Assembly (NCBI RefSeq): GCF_000702605.1
Contig: NZ_JNIR01000003.1
Coordinates: 1-51,522 of the forward strand
Source of the DNA: Exiguobacterium acetylicum DSM 20416
GTDB lineage: Bacteria; Bacillota; Bacilli; Exiguobacteriales; Exiguobacteriaceae
DNA: 51,522 nucleotides
Direction of reading: 5' to 3'
The notes beneath the pieces are model-generated. The model was given only the letters and a program-made list of their open reading frames with translations, did not search any database and was not told the DNA's origin. The first letter of the stretch is position 1. The number at the start of each line of letters is the position of its first letter. Below are positions 34,493 through 43,127 of the stretch, one piece after another. The translations under genes and the position numbers were made by a program.

Positions 34493-35920
34493 TTATCTAG
34501 TAACTTCAATTTTTTCGTCGTTAGCATTAAACACTTCATATTCCTCACCATTTATTACCTTTGAAACTAGAACAAATGCTTCTTTAGAGTATCGGTGAAG
34601 AGGAGAAACTACTCCTAAGTCAACATGATAACGATTGCTTGAATCTTTGATAGAGAAACCTGTCTCTTCTTCAATTTTCACTAAAGCCTTATTAACTTTA
34701 TGCCATGAACTGAAGCCGAGCTTTGTTCCTAGATCACTTAGTCTGTAAGGATAAGTAGCTTTCAATTGCTCTGGATCACTTATTGTTCCTAACCCAAGAA
34801 TTGTTTGTTCAATTGTAGATTGAGTTTCTTCTTCGTCATGACTTTTTATGCCTAACATATTAGCCAAAGAATTTTCATCTTCAACTCTACTCATAGTGAT
34901 CAAGTCAACTTCAAGATCAGTAATAGACTTACTTTTAATGATGTTGTAAACTTTTTCTTCAAGTATTTTCAAAGCAGATATATCTGATACGTCTTTCTGA
35001 TTTAGATTCTCAAATAATTCTTCGTATGAATGCACTATTAAGTAGTTTACTCTAATACTTTTTCCTGATCCTAGGTCGATACTTTTTTCTGTTAATGGCT
35101 TTTGGTCATAACCAATAGGAACTTCGCTCCATTCAACAAACCAAATGTTCTCTACAATTTCTGAATCTGATTCAGCTACAACTTCAGAAATATCAGCCAG
35201 TATTTTTTTTACGTTAGGATCAGAAATAGAATACCCTAAAAATATTATTGGATGCTCCATAAAGAAAGTTAAAAGCTTAGCTACTAAATACTTACGCTTT
35301 TCATGGAAATGTATATAATCTTCTGAAGAAATTACTATTTCTTGTGGAGTATTAACACATCCATGTATTTTTAAAATTTGTCCAATATCTAAAGCTTTTT
35401 TAGATTTGATAACCTGTTGTCCTACAATAACTGAATGCTTAGGAAATAACGATTCAATTAACATGTCATAATTGGTCGTTATAATAGCATGTGGTTGCAA
35501 TTTTCTAAGTAATTCTATTTCTGTTGCATATTCATGGTTTTCTAAATCAATTGAATGGCTTAGGTTTTTGAAAAAAGAACTGATTTCATGTTTTAAAAAC
35601 ATACTGGATGAAGTGTCTGCTTCAAATAGTTCATCTGGAAATATTGATTCTTTGTAATTGTCCCAAGCATATGTTTTGTACTCTTCAACTAGTAAACTTG
35701 CAATTTCTGGATTATCAGCTGTATTTTGAATATAGTATGCAACTGGGTACTTACAATTCGGATTTTTTTCGATTAAATGTTCTAGCAAACCAATCCATGA
35801 TGGAGCCCCAATGTATCTTCTTGAAATTCCAGTACCTACGAATAATATCGGTCTAGTTCCACTGTCATCAATTATACTTTTTAATCTTCGATATGAATCT
35901 TCTAAATATTGTTCATACAC
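34493..35920 (-). CDS. SIR2-domain protein, candidate antiphage NADase
   Basis: 475 residues, AT-rich. The SIR2_2-like fold is indicated by ILFVGTGIS (about residues 25-33, nucleotide-binding Gly motif), HAIITTNYDMLIE (Asn150, Asp152), LKIHGCVN with the likely catalytic His186, and IIFLGYSISDPNV. The C-terminal 200 residues are helical and unfamiliar, perhaps a sensing or oligomerising region. SIR2 proteins of this sort occur in defence systems (DSR, Thoeris ThsA, prokaryotic Argonaute partners) that kill infected cells by depleting NAD. Here it stands alone, which makes DSR-like or an undescribed single-gene system possible. The start has no strong ribosome binding site. Confidence 0.82.
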   Translation of the reverse strand: MYEQYLEDSYRRLKSIIDDSGTRPILFVGTGISRRYIGAPSWIGLLEHLIEKNPNCKYPVAYYIQNTADNPEIASLLVEEYKTYAWDNYKESIFPDELFEADTSSSMFLKHEISSFFKNLSHSIDLENHEYATEIELLRKLQPHAIITTNYDMLIESLFPKHSVIVGQQVIKSKKALDIGQILKIHGCVNTPQEIVISSEDYIHFHEKRKYLVAKLLTFFMEHPIIFLGYSISDPNVKKILADISEVVAESDSEIVENIWFVEWSEVPIGYDQKPLTEKSIDLGSGKSIRVNYLIVHSYEELFENLNQKDVSDISALKILEEKVYNIIKSKSITDLEVDLITMSRVEDENSLANMLGIKSHDEEETQSTIEQTILGLGTISDPEQLKATYPYRLSDLGTKLGFSSWHKVNKALVKIEEETGFSIKDSSNRYHVDLGVVSPLHRYSKEAFVLVSKVINGEEYEVFNANDEKIEVTR

Positions 35921-36001
35921 AGCAGTTCACCCCCATTAATTTTTCTTTGACGATCATTAATCACTATTTTATTCGTATATGCTCCGAAATTATTTATTCT
36001 G

Positions 36002-36226
36002 TTAGTCTTCCCATAGTTCTTCCATCAACTCATCGATTTCACTGGAGAGTCGTTCCCGTTCGCGATCATCCTTCTCGATATGACCGTATTCATCCATCCA
36101 GATGACATCGCCGGATTCTACCGTCATCGGGAAGCGGGAAATCAGGATGTCGCGCATCCCATCGTCGAACTCGACGACGACCCACTTCCCCTCAATCCGG
36201 TCGATGATTCCTTTTCGTTTCGTCAT
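36002..36226 (-). CDS. DUF3006-family small protein
   Basis: 74 residues. KGIIDRIEGKWVVVEFDDGM and the acidic C-terminus match DUF3006, which usually follows a secreted metallo-beta-lactamase-fold gene. The ATG overlaps that gene's stop (ATGA at 36223-36226). The function is unknown; regulation or immunity towards its neighbour are possibilities. Confidence 0.78.
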   Translation of the reverse strand: MTKRKGIIDRIEGKWVVVEFDDGMRDILISRFPMTVESGDVIWMDEYGHIEKDDRERERLSSEIDELMEELWED

Positions 36227-37071
36227 TTCGACTTCTTGATCGTGTAGGACGACCCGTTCCCTTCAAAGACAATCGTGCCGCTCTTATCGGTCCGCAGCAT
36301 CGTCGCCTTCGCTCGCTTCAGGTTCGTCACGACCTCCTTCGTCGGATGACCATACGCATTCTTTCCGACACTGATAACGGCATACTTCGGTTTGACATAC
36401 TTGAGGAACGTCGCGCTCGTTGATGTCTTCGCCCCATGATGCCCAACCTTGAGGACGTCTGCACGTAGCGTCTTCTTCTTCGCAATCATGTCCTGTTCTG
36501 ATTTCAGTTCCGCGTCTCCCGTGAACAGGAACGTGTTCTTCTTATAGGCGACATGTAGTACAGCACTCCAGTTGTTCAAATCACTCTTCGCATAGTCTTT
36601 GACCGGTCCGACGAATTGCGCCTTTACGCCTCCTTTGACCGGAAGCGAGACGCCAGCCTTTGCTGTCTTAATTGTCAGCTTCTCGCGCTTAACCGCCAAC
36701 AAGAAGTCCTTGTAGGCTTGCGTCGTATGCTTGACCTTCGGTGCATAGACGCTCTTGACTTTGAACGAGTCGAGGACTTCATCAAGCCCCCCGATGTGAT
36801 CAGCATCCGGATGCGTCGAGATCAACACCTCAATGTCACCGACCTTCTGTTTCTTCAGATAGGCGACGAGCTCATCGCCTTTCCCTTTGTTGCCACCATC
36901 GATGACGATGTCTTCACCGCTCGGCATCTTGATGTAGATTGCGTCGCCCTGACCGACATCGATATAGTGGACCTTGATTTTCGGTGTCGCTGCCTCTGCG
37001 CCTTGCAGTGGTCCAACGAGCAATCCAATACTTGCGAGCGCTAAACTAGCACCCATCCATTTACGTTGCAT
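36223..37071 (-). CDS. secreted ComEC-like metallo-beta-lactamase-fold hydrolase
   Basis: 282 residues. A signal peptide (about residues 1-28, ending GAEAA) precedes the MBL fold: IDVGQGDAIYI, STHPDADHIGG (metal ligands), LFTGDAE, KVGHHGAKTST and SVGKNAYGHPT. This is the secreted form of the ComEC/Rec2 hydrolase domain; related proteins are thought to act as extracellular nucleases. It is the first gene of a two-gene unit with DUF3006. Backbone composition. A role in DNA uptake or defence is inferred. Confidence 0.85.
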   Translation of the reverse strand: MQRKWMGASLALASIGLLVGPLQGAEAATPKIKVHYIDVGQGDAIYIKMPSGEDIVIDGGNKGKGDELVAYLKKQKVGDIEVLISTHPDADHIGGLDEVLDSFKVKSVYAPKVKHTTQAYKDFLLAVKREKLTIKTAKAGVSLPVKGGVKAQFVGPVKDYAKSDLNNWSAVLHVAYKKNTFLFTGDAELKSEQDMIAKKKTLRADVLKVGHHGAKTSTSATFLKYVKPKYAVISVGKNAYGHPTKEVVTNLKRAKATMLRTDKSGTIVFEGNGSSYTIKKSK

Positions 37072-37195
37072 CTTTCATCGCTCCATTCCTGATTTGTAAG
37101 TTATCTTCAGTATACAGGGAATACTAGGAGATAGTTGGTTATTTTTTCTACCTAATCATTTTTCTTAATAGGTTAACCGGTGTATAGATCGATAC

Positions 37196-37221
37196 ACAAA
37201 AAACAGACCTCAAAGGGTCTG
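37196..37221 (-). terminator. terminator for the 64-residue gene
   Basis: CAGACC/GGTCTG stem with a six-base loop and a T-rich run on the minus strand. The gene's stop codon at 37210-37212 lies in the loop. Confidence 0.75.
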
Positions 37222-37404
37222 CTTAGTAAAGTGATTCTGCATAAAGTGTGTCAATCGATCGACATCGATAAACCACGTCACGTGCTCAACCGAACCATCC
37301 ACTTCTCGCACGAAACGAAGCTGGGCATCGATCAATGTCACCTTATCTGGTATCTGTTTTCCCTTCGACAAATCCATGACCTCAAACATCTCAATTATAC
37401 TCAT
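37210..37404 (-). CDS. 64-residue hypothetical protein
   Basis: MSIIEMFEVMDLSKGKQIPD and onward to HFMQNHFTKQTL, polar and mixed alpha/beta. The ATG at 37404 has GGGGTGGAG ahead; the open frame extends upstream without such a site. It has its own terminator. No family recognised. Confidence 0.6.
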   Translation of the reverse strand: MSIIEMFEVMDLSKGKQIPDKVTLIDAQLRFVREVDGSVEHVTWFIDVDRLTHFMQNHFTKQTL

Positions 37405-37543
37405 ATACTCCACCCCTAACCGATTTGTTAAGCACAGCATAGAATGATTTAAAAAGCTGTACGAATTACCTTAGATAAGATAAGCGAAGTAATATGTAAA
37501 ATAACCGAGTCGTTACGAAACAATGCACGATTAATTTTTCACG

Positions 37544-37579
37544 CAAAAAAAAAGAAACGACCTTTTTAAGATCGTTTCT
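37544..37579 (-). terminator. terminator for the 67-residue membrane-protein gene
   Basis: AGAAACGA/TCGTTTCT around an 11-base loop, with a run of nine T on the minus strand. Confidence 0.85.
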
Positions 37580-37615
37580 GCCATAAAAATAATCATTCTT
37601 CCTACGCACATCGAA

Positions 37616-37819
37616 TCAATAGAGATAAATGAGGACACCTACGATCAGAATGAGCGGAACCAAAAGCATTTTACCTGTCCTGCTCAAAAAGTTCTTCTTT
37701 TCTTTTGTAAACAAGAAATCGATCAATAAGAAAAGTCCGAATGCAATCGAAACGAGGTAAAGTAGATTGACATTTGTAAGTGCTGCACCTAATACATCAG
37801 TCGATCCATCAAAGTTCAT
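37616..37819 (-). CDS. 67-residue two-helix membrane protein
   Basis: From the ATG at 37819 (AAAGGAG ahead; the 95-residue version beginning at 37903 is less likely). Membrane helices lie at about residues 18-37 and 48-65, with FTKEKKNFLSRTGK between them, so the loop is probably cytoplasmic. A clear terminator follows. Function unknown; similar small membrane proteins are frequent near plasmid maintenance genes. Confidence 0.6.
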   Translation of the reverse strand: MNFDGSTDVLGAALTNVNLLYLVSIAFGLFLLIDFLFTKEKKNFLSRTGKMLLVPLILIVGVLIYLY

Positions 37820-37905
37820 ATGTAGTTTCTCCTTTTTAGATATCCTCGCATACGATACATCATTCACGATCGAAGAACTAACGACGATCTCATACGTGGA
37901 CAAGC

Positions 37906-38471
37906 CTCTTTCCTTTAGTATGCCATTCCTTCGACTAAATCCTAACCTTTTATTTTTCTTTTTAGAATTCTATGGAACGCTCCGTGCCTTCCGTCGTAAG
38001 GAACAGGAACATAGAGATGCCTCGCGCAAGCGATGTGCAGCTCTCGTTATCGGTCCGGCAGGAGGGCAGCGGTGCGATGAGGGTGTCGCTGCGTGCAGCC
38101 TACAGCCTCACGCATGAGCCCGAAAATTCTTCTTCTGTTGTACATCCAGTAGAAAGAGCATCACTACCTATCTACAAGAGGATCGATTCACTTCAATCAG
38201 CTATCTCTCCTCGAACCTTCGTACACTCCACTACTGTCTCACTACTGCATCCTCCATAACACCCTTCTACATAGAACAGACCAGATGTACGTTCTCACCC
38301 GCAGTGGATCATCCGTCCACTGCGGGTCTCTCATTGCCCTTGGATTCGGGACGAATCCATTCCTTACTCGCTTGCGCTCTCTCAAAAGAAAAACGACGTC
38401 GTTTTTCGTCCATACTCTTGCGCGCGCGGACAGGACGGAGGTATCCCGTCCGTCTACGCTCTATCGTCTCT
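37906..38471. other. gap with several perfect palindromes, no gene seen
   Basis: Frames here lack ribosome binding sites and look like chance. Three palindromes stand close together: ACCCGCAGTGGA/TCCACTGCGGGT (12-bp stem, 38297-38327), TGGATTCG-gga-CGAATCCA (38341-38359) and GAAAAACGAC/GTCGTTTTTC (20-bp palindrome without a loop, 38388-38407). They precede the 3' end of the RadC gene and may be terminators or protein sites. Confidence 0.5.
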
Positions 38472-38924
38472 TTACAGCACACCTTGTGCTTTCAAGCTGA
38501 CGTATTCGTCTCCGGCACCGACGATGATGTGGTCAAGAAGCTGAATACCGACGATGCGTCCGACCTCGACGAGCCGTTCGGTCACCTCGATATCTTCCCT
38601 CGATGGATGCGGGTCACCGCTCGGATGCTGATGGCTGACGATGAGCGACGTCGCATTGTTGAGGATGGCGGACTTGAAAATTTCTCTAGGGTGGACGACG
38701 CTCGAGTTGATGCTACCGACGTGTGCCCGATGGACGGCAATGACGCGGTTCTTCGTATTGAGTAGGATGACGAGGAACACCTCACGGTCATCGTCCTGGA
38801 TGAAGCGTCTCGCGACACAGAACGCGTCCTCTGGGGACGTGATGTGTGTCGTCTCGAGCGCGACGTCCGGTTCACGGACCTCTTGGCGGATACGGGTGAT
38901 TTCAACGAGTGTAGTCAGTTTCAT
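38472..38924 (-). CDS. radC: RadC-like JAB-domain protein, short form
   Basis: 150 residues from the ATG at 38924 (AAAGGAG ahead); the upstream extension of the frame is a structured region, not protein. It carries the JAB metallo-motif SHQHPSGDPHPSREDI (zinc ligands) and LLDHIIVGAGDEYVSL. The N-terminal helix-hairpin-helix domain of chromosomal RadC is missing, as is common in plasmid and phage copies. Its function is not settled; these genes often accompany antirestriction or DNA-processing loci. Confidence 0.85.
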   Translation of the reverse strand: MKLTTLVEITRIRQEVREPDVALETTHITSPEDAFCVARRFIQDDDREVFLVILLNTKNRVIAVHRAHVGSINSSVVHPREIFKSAILNNATSLIVSHQHPSGDPHPSREDIEVTERLVEVGRIVGIQLLDHIIVGAGDEYVSLKAQGVL

Positions 38925-39004
38925 GGAAAAGCTCCTTTCGCGAGTGGGATGCAGTCCGACACGGCGCCGTCCTGTTGACGGGAACGTAGCGAGCGTCGCG
39001 AGAC

Positions 39005-39156
39005 GGCGCAAGGGTGACCGCAGGGAAAGATCAAAAAAAGCGGACAGCGCACCGGGACGAAGGCTTCCGAAGCCCGCGAGCGAAAAGCTTTGCTTTGAGC
39101 CAAAACGCGGAGGAAGACAAGGAACGGCAGCGGCTTTTTTTGATGACCCTTGCGCC
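39005..39156. ncRNA. candidate structured region upstream of the RadC gene
   Basis: Two collinear long-range helices: GGCGCAAGGGT (39005-39015) with ACCCTTGCGCC (39146-39156), and ATCAAAAAAAGC (39030-39041) with GCTTTTTTTGAT (39133-39144). Inside lies GGCTTC-c-GAAGCC (about 39062-39074) and AAAGC-tttg type stems. No convincing gene covers it. It could be a 5' leader of radC, an independent RNA, a single-strand-active site or an origin. Strand not certain. Confidence 0.4.
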
Positions 39157-39266
39157 GACGAGGAGCGAGCTAGAGTACGGAAACAGGACGGCTTGCGGTC
39201 TCTTTCCATCAGACAGAGCGGGGCCGCTCTGTTCCATGCTTTTATCTATGGGATCCTATCTGATTG

Positions 39267-39312
39267 AAAAAAAGAACACACCCTAACTCATGAAGTGAGA
39301 TAGGGTGTGTTC
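39267..39312 (-). terminator. terminator after the copper ATPase gene
   Basis: GAACACACCCTA/TAGGGTGTGTTC, a 12-bp perfect stem extended by CTCA/TGAG inside, with a T run on the minus strand. Confidence 0.88.
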
Positions 39313-39345
39313 ATACACAAAAAAGAAAAATATACCAAACTTCTA

Positions 39346-41352
39346 TTAAATTCTTAATGTTTTCGCATTGATAGCTACGATGACCGTACTCAAACTCATC
39401 AAAACTGCTCCAATCGCTGGTGAAAGAATAATGCCGTATGGTGCTAAAATACCTGCAGCTAAAGGAATCGTAATGATATTGTAACCAGCTGCCCACCATA
39501 GATTCTGAATCATTTTATTATATGTTTTTTGCGATAGTTCGATGACAGATAAGACGTCCTTTGGATTACTTTTGACAAGGACAATATCAGCCGTTTCTAC
39601 AGCTACATCTGTTCCACTACCAATCGCAATCCCTACATCCGCTTGTGCGAGAGCTGGTGCATCGTTAATTCCATCCCCTACCATCCCTACTTTTTTTCCT
39701 TCTGCTTGCACCTGTCTCACTTGACGTGACTTATCATCCGGTAATACTTCTGCGTACACTTGATCGATCTCAAGTTGGGAAGCGACCCACGAAGCGACTT
39801 TTTGATTATCCCCAGTCAGCATGATGGATTGAATCCCTTTCTCCTTTAATTCCTGTACAGTCTTCTTAGCTTCCTCGCGAACGAGGTCGGCAAGGGCGAT
39901 CATACCGATTAATTCTGTGTCCTTTAAGACAAAGACGACCGTTTTCCCTTCTTCAGACAAATCTTCGAATGTCACTTCGTCGATTTCGAGTTGTTTGTCC
40001 CGTACGTATCGCGGACTAACGACGCGGACTTGCTTTCCTTCGACTGTTCCTTCCAATCCTATGCCTGTCATCGATCCAAATCCTGCGACCGATGGTAAAT
40101 CAAGCTTTCGTCTTTGAACTTCAGTCAAGATCCCGCGAGCAAGTGGATGTTGCGACGACTGTTCGATGGCTCCTGCGAGTCGTAATACTTCTTCCTCACT
40201 TATACCTGTACTTGCCATCACATCCGTTACTCCAAAATTACCTTGCGTTAAAGTACCAGTCTTATCAAAGATAACCGCATCTAGTTTTCGTGCCTCTTCG
40301 AATTGTGTTCGATTTCGAATCAAAAGACCTCTTTTAGCGGAAAGTGCTGTAGAAACGGATACGACAAGAGGGGCTGCTAAACCAAGAGCGTGTGGACAAG
40401 AGATAACCATAACCGTTACCATGCGCTCGATTGCTGTACTAACCGAATATCCAAGTACAATCCAAATCGCGAAAGTCAGAACACCTGCTCCCACCGCGAG
40501 ATAAAAAAGAATTTTTGCTGCTCGATCAGCTAAGTTTTGAGTCCGTGATTTGGAAGATTGCGCTTCACTTACTAAGCCGATGACTTTTGAAAGGTAGGTG
40601 CCTTCACCAGTACCTGTCGTCTCGACTGTCAGACCACCTTCTTGATTGATAGAGCCAGCAATCACGGTGTCATTCTCCTGTTTATCTACCGGAAGTGATT
40701 CACCGGTAAGCATTGATTCGTCAATCGTTGTTGTTCCTTCGACGATTTTTCCGTCTACCGGTACCTGTTCTCCCGGCTTGATCCGAATGAGATCTCCTGC
40801 CTCTAATTCATTGACCGGCACCTCTTCAACCTTCCCATCCTTCACTCGATGCGCCACACTCGGAAGTAACTTTACTAATTCCTGCAACGCATTTGAGGCA
40901 CCCATGATTGATTTCATTTCAATCCAATGCCCTAATAACATGATGTCGATCAAGGTCGCTAACTCCCAAAAGAAATCATGTCCTTGTCCGAAACCGAATA
41001 TGATAGCGACACTATAGAAATAGGCTACACTAATCGCTAATGCAATCAACATCATCATTCCAGGATTTTTTTGGCGTATTTCATTAATACTACCTTTTAG
41101 GAAGGGCCATCCACCGTAGAAGTAGACAATTGTGGATAGCAAAAGCAAAACAACGTCGTCATATGGAAAGCTAATGTTGATACCCGACCATTCTTGAATC
41201 ATTTTGGAAAGTAGCAGGATTGGAATGGTCAACATTAACGATACGAGAAATCTTTTCTTGAAGTCTCCGATCATTCCTTCATGTTCATGATGTGAAGCAC
41301 TCATTTGTTGGTCTTCATGATGAGTATGTTCGTGATGGATATGGTGATTCAT
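39346..41352 (-). CDS. copB: CopB-type copper-exporting P-type ATPase
   Basis: 668 residues. A His-rich N-terminal tail (MNHHIHHEHTHHEDQQ) replaces HMA domains. Core motifs: TGES (217-220), the membrane metal site Cys319-Pro320-His321 in SCPHALG, and DKTGT (phosphorylated Asp363), then TGDN and VGDGINDAPAL. The CPH motif marks the P1B-3 subgroup, which exports copper or silver. ATG at 41352 with AAAGGAGG. A palindromic candidate operator and the remnant of a CsoR-like repressor lie upstream, suggesting copper control. Confidence 0.95.
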   Translation of the reverse strand: MNHHIHHEHTHHEDQQMSASHHEHEGMIGDFKKRFLVSLMLTIPILLLSKMIQEWSGINISFPYDDVVLLLLSTIVYFYGGWPFLKGSINEIRQKNPGMMMLIALAISVAYFYSVAIIFGFGQGHDFFWELATLIDIMLLGHWIEMKSIMGASNALQELVKLLPSVAHRVKDGKVEEVPVNELEAGDLIRIKPGEQVPVDGKIVEGTTTIDESMLTGESLPVDKQENDTVIAGSINQEGGLTVETTGTGEGTYLSKVIGLVSEAQSSKSRTQNLADRAAKILFYLAVGAGVLTFAIWIVLGYSVSTAIERMVTVMVISCPHALGLAAPLVVSVSTALSAKRGLLIRNRTQFEEARKLDAVIFDKTGTLTQGNFGVTDVMASTGISEEEVLRLAGAIEQSSQHPLARGILTEVQRRKLDLPSVAGFGSMTGIGLEGTVEGKQVRVVSPRYVRDKQLEIDEVTFEDLSEEGKTVVFVLKDTELIGMIALADLVREEAKKTVQELKEKGIQSIMLTGDNQKVASWVASQLEIDQVYAEVLPDDKSRQVRQVQAEGKKVGMVGDGINDAPALAQADVGIAIGSGTDVAVETADIVLVKSNPKDVLSVIELSQKTYNKMIQNLWWAAGYNIITIPLAAGILAPYGIILSPAIGAVLMSLSTVIVAINAKTLRI

Positions 41353-41373
41353 AAGAAAACCTCCTTTTACGTA

Positions 41374-41398
41374 CTATATACCTGTATGGTGTATATAG
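41374..41398 (-). promoter_or_regulatory. candidate copper-responsive operator upstream of copB
   Basis: CTATATACC-TGTAT-GGTGTATATAG is a near-palindrome with a two-base slip in one arm, placed 22-46 bases before the ATG. The ACC...GGT centre recalls CsoR-type sites. Evidence is limited to symmetry and position. Confidence 0.4.
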
Positions 41399-41579
41399 AG
41401 AGATCATGACTATATAGAGCTACATCTCGTTTTTACTTCCAGTTAAACTTATATATATAAATATAAAATGTATTTTGACACACTAAAAAATAAAAATTAT
41501 CATACAAGTATAGGATATATTTTAAAAAATGAGACCATTTGTTTGAATAGGACTATTTAGCGCCAAAATCACAAGTACT

Positions 41580-41645
41580 GAAACTTTAAAAAGAATTAAA
41601 GGACAAGTTCGAGGTAGACATCAAATGATTGATGACAATTCATGA
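41580..41645 (+). pseudogene. fragment of a CsoR-family repressor gene
   Basis: ETLKRIKGQVRGRHQMIDD then a stop. This matches the highly conserved first helix of CsoR/RcnR proteins (RLKRIEGQVRGI...MIEED). The Cys and His metal ligands that should follow are missing and no start is seen. The rest of the gap (41400-41784) shows nothing else. It is divergent from copB, a common arrangement for its former regulator. Confidence 0.6.
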
Positions 41646-41784
41646 ATTAACTGAACTGATGAAGACTATGGTCAAATGAACGAATAGGTACTATCGTGAA
41701 CAGACAAATGAGCTAATACAAAAAACGCAATTAAAAAGCTTTGTTTTATGCACCTACAAAATTATCTCTAAGGAGAATCCAATC

Positions 41785-42288
41785 GTGAAACTTAACATAC
41801 TCTTAAAAAGCGTAAGTCTTATTAGCCTATCCCTAATTGCGGTCGGCTGTGCTCAATCCCCGATGAAGTCTTCTACTCCCAATCATTCAAAGGAGGTAGA
41901 TCATGCGAAACATATGAGCGGTGACAAGATTGAAGAAACATCATCATCGTTGATACTTCCCACGTTTTTAAAAACTCAACCTGAAGATGTACGAAATGTT
42001 TATCAAGCTGTAGGGAAAAATCGTAAACTACTAGAGAAAATACCTTGCTATTGCGGTTGCGGTGAAACAGTCAATCATAAAAATAATTATGATTGCTTTA
42101 TAGAAGAAAACGCGACGAATGGATCGGTGAAATGGACAAGTCACGGAACGACATGCAGCACCTGTCTCGAGATTGCTGTAAAGTCTATTTTGAAGCAACG
42201 GGACGGAGAATCGGTTAAAGATATTCGTTCTGCAATCGATTCTTCATATAAAGATGGATACTCGAAGCCGACACCGACTCCCTTATGA
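41785..42288 (+). CDS. PCYCGC-motif lipoprotein
   Basis: 167 residues from GTG at 41785 (AAGGAG ahead). A lipobox (IAVGCA) gives a lipid anchor. After a His/Ser-rich linker (KEVDHAKHMSG) comes the PCYCGCG motif (about residues 87-93) and later CFIEENA and GTTCSTC, the signature of the PCYCGC family. The clustered Cys and the neighbours suggest copper binding outside the cell. A hairpin follows the stop. Confidence 0.82.
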   Translation: MKLNILLKSVSLISLSLIAVGCAQSPMKSSTPNHSKEVDHAKHMSGDKIEETSSSLILPTFLKTQPEDVRNVYQAVGKNRKLLEKIPCYCGCGETVNHKNNYDCFIEENATNGSVKWTSHGTTCSTCLEIAVKSILKQRDGESVKDIRSAIDSSYKDGYSKPTPTPL

Positions 42289-42296
42289 TTTTTATG

Positions 42297-42329
42297 ATGA
42301 CACTTTTGCTCCTATAGTAAGAGTGTCAT
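42297..42329. terminator. shared terminator between PCYCGC gene and response regulator
   Basis: ATGACACT/AGTGTCAT stem with a 17-base interior. It lies between the converging genes. The frame-corrected end of the regulator gene (42326) would fall inside it. Confidence 0.55.
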
Positions 42330-42341
42330 TTCGTTTCATTC

Positions 42342-43007
42342 TCACTCCAACGATATCCTCTCCCCCCAAATTGTTTTCAGATGCCTATCGATCGGGTAAT
42401 CTAACTCTCTTAACTTTTCTCTAATCATCTTAATATGAGAATCAACTGTCCTCGGATCCGATTCTGACGTATAAGACCAAACGAATTCATAAAGCTCTAG
42501 TCTGTTGAACAGCCTTCCAGGATGTTGAAGGAATAGTCGCAGTAATGCATGTGCTTTTGGTGTAAAGTCAATCGACTTGCCATCTAGTAAAATTAAATTG
42601 TTGCTCTCATCGAACGTAAGTCCGTGGTAGATAACGGGTTCTTTTGCTTTCCTTCTCATGACAGACCGAACTCTTGCTAAAAGTACGTCCCCGTTAAACG
42701 GCTTTGTGACATAATCTGTAGCTCCAGCATCTAGTCCTTTGACGATGGATTCAGCATCATTTAGAGCCGTTATCATGATGATAGGGACTTCCGGGTGAGA
42801 ATCCGTTATTTTCTTACATACTTCGAATCCATCGTACATTGGCATCATTACATCCAATAAAATCAAATCGAAGGTTTCTTTTTTCACTTTCTCTAAAGCT
42901 TCGATCCCATCATTCGCCATACTACATTCATATCCTATTGGTTCTAGATAGAGTCTTAATAATTGCCTCATTCTTATTTCATCATCAACAATTAATATTT
43001 TATCCAT
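42342..43007 (-). CDS. OmpR/PhoB-family response regulator, 3' end frameshifted
   Basis: The ATG at 43007 is preferred (GAGGTGG ahead); the frame opens at GTG 43019. The receiver domain has the acidic pair in VDDE and the phosphorylated Asp in LILLDVMMP; a winged-helix output follows (SIDFTPKAHALLRLFLQHPG, then DPRTVDSHIKMIREKLRELD). The usual ending GRGYRW is lost: after KTIWG the frame reads ERISLE. With one base fewer in the C6 run at 42362-42367 it would read GRGYRWSENETK and end at 42326. No kinase is adjacent, so its partner is unknown. Confidence 0.85.
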   Translation of the reverse strand: MDKILIVDDEIRMRQLLRLYLEPIGYECSMANDGIEALEKVKKETFDLILLDVMMPMYDGFEVCKKITDSHPEVPIIMITALNDAESIVKGLDAGATDYVTKPFNGDVLLARVRSVMRRKAKEPVIYHGLTFDESNNLILLDGKSIDFTPKAHALLRLFLQHPGRLFNRLELYEFVWSYTSESDPRTVDSHIKMIREKLRELDYPIDRHLKTIWGERISLE

Positions 43008-43127
43008 CCTAGTCACCACCTCTTACATTAAAATTTTTTAATAATAAATGATTGTTAGTCTATTTCCTCATAAATTTCACGAACTTTCTATATAATCAAT
43101 TCAACCTATAGAATGGAGTTGATTTTC

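Noticed and set aside
38304-39267. Plus-strand frames of 150-208 codons across radC and its upstream region
   Set aside because: Arg/Ser-rich, without ribosome binding sites, and antisense to RadC or lying over the fold-back region.
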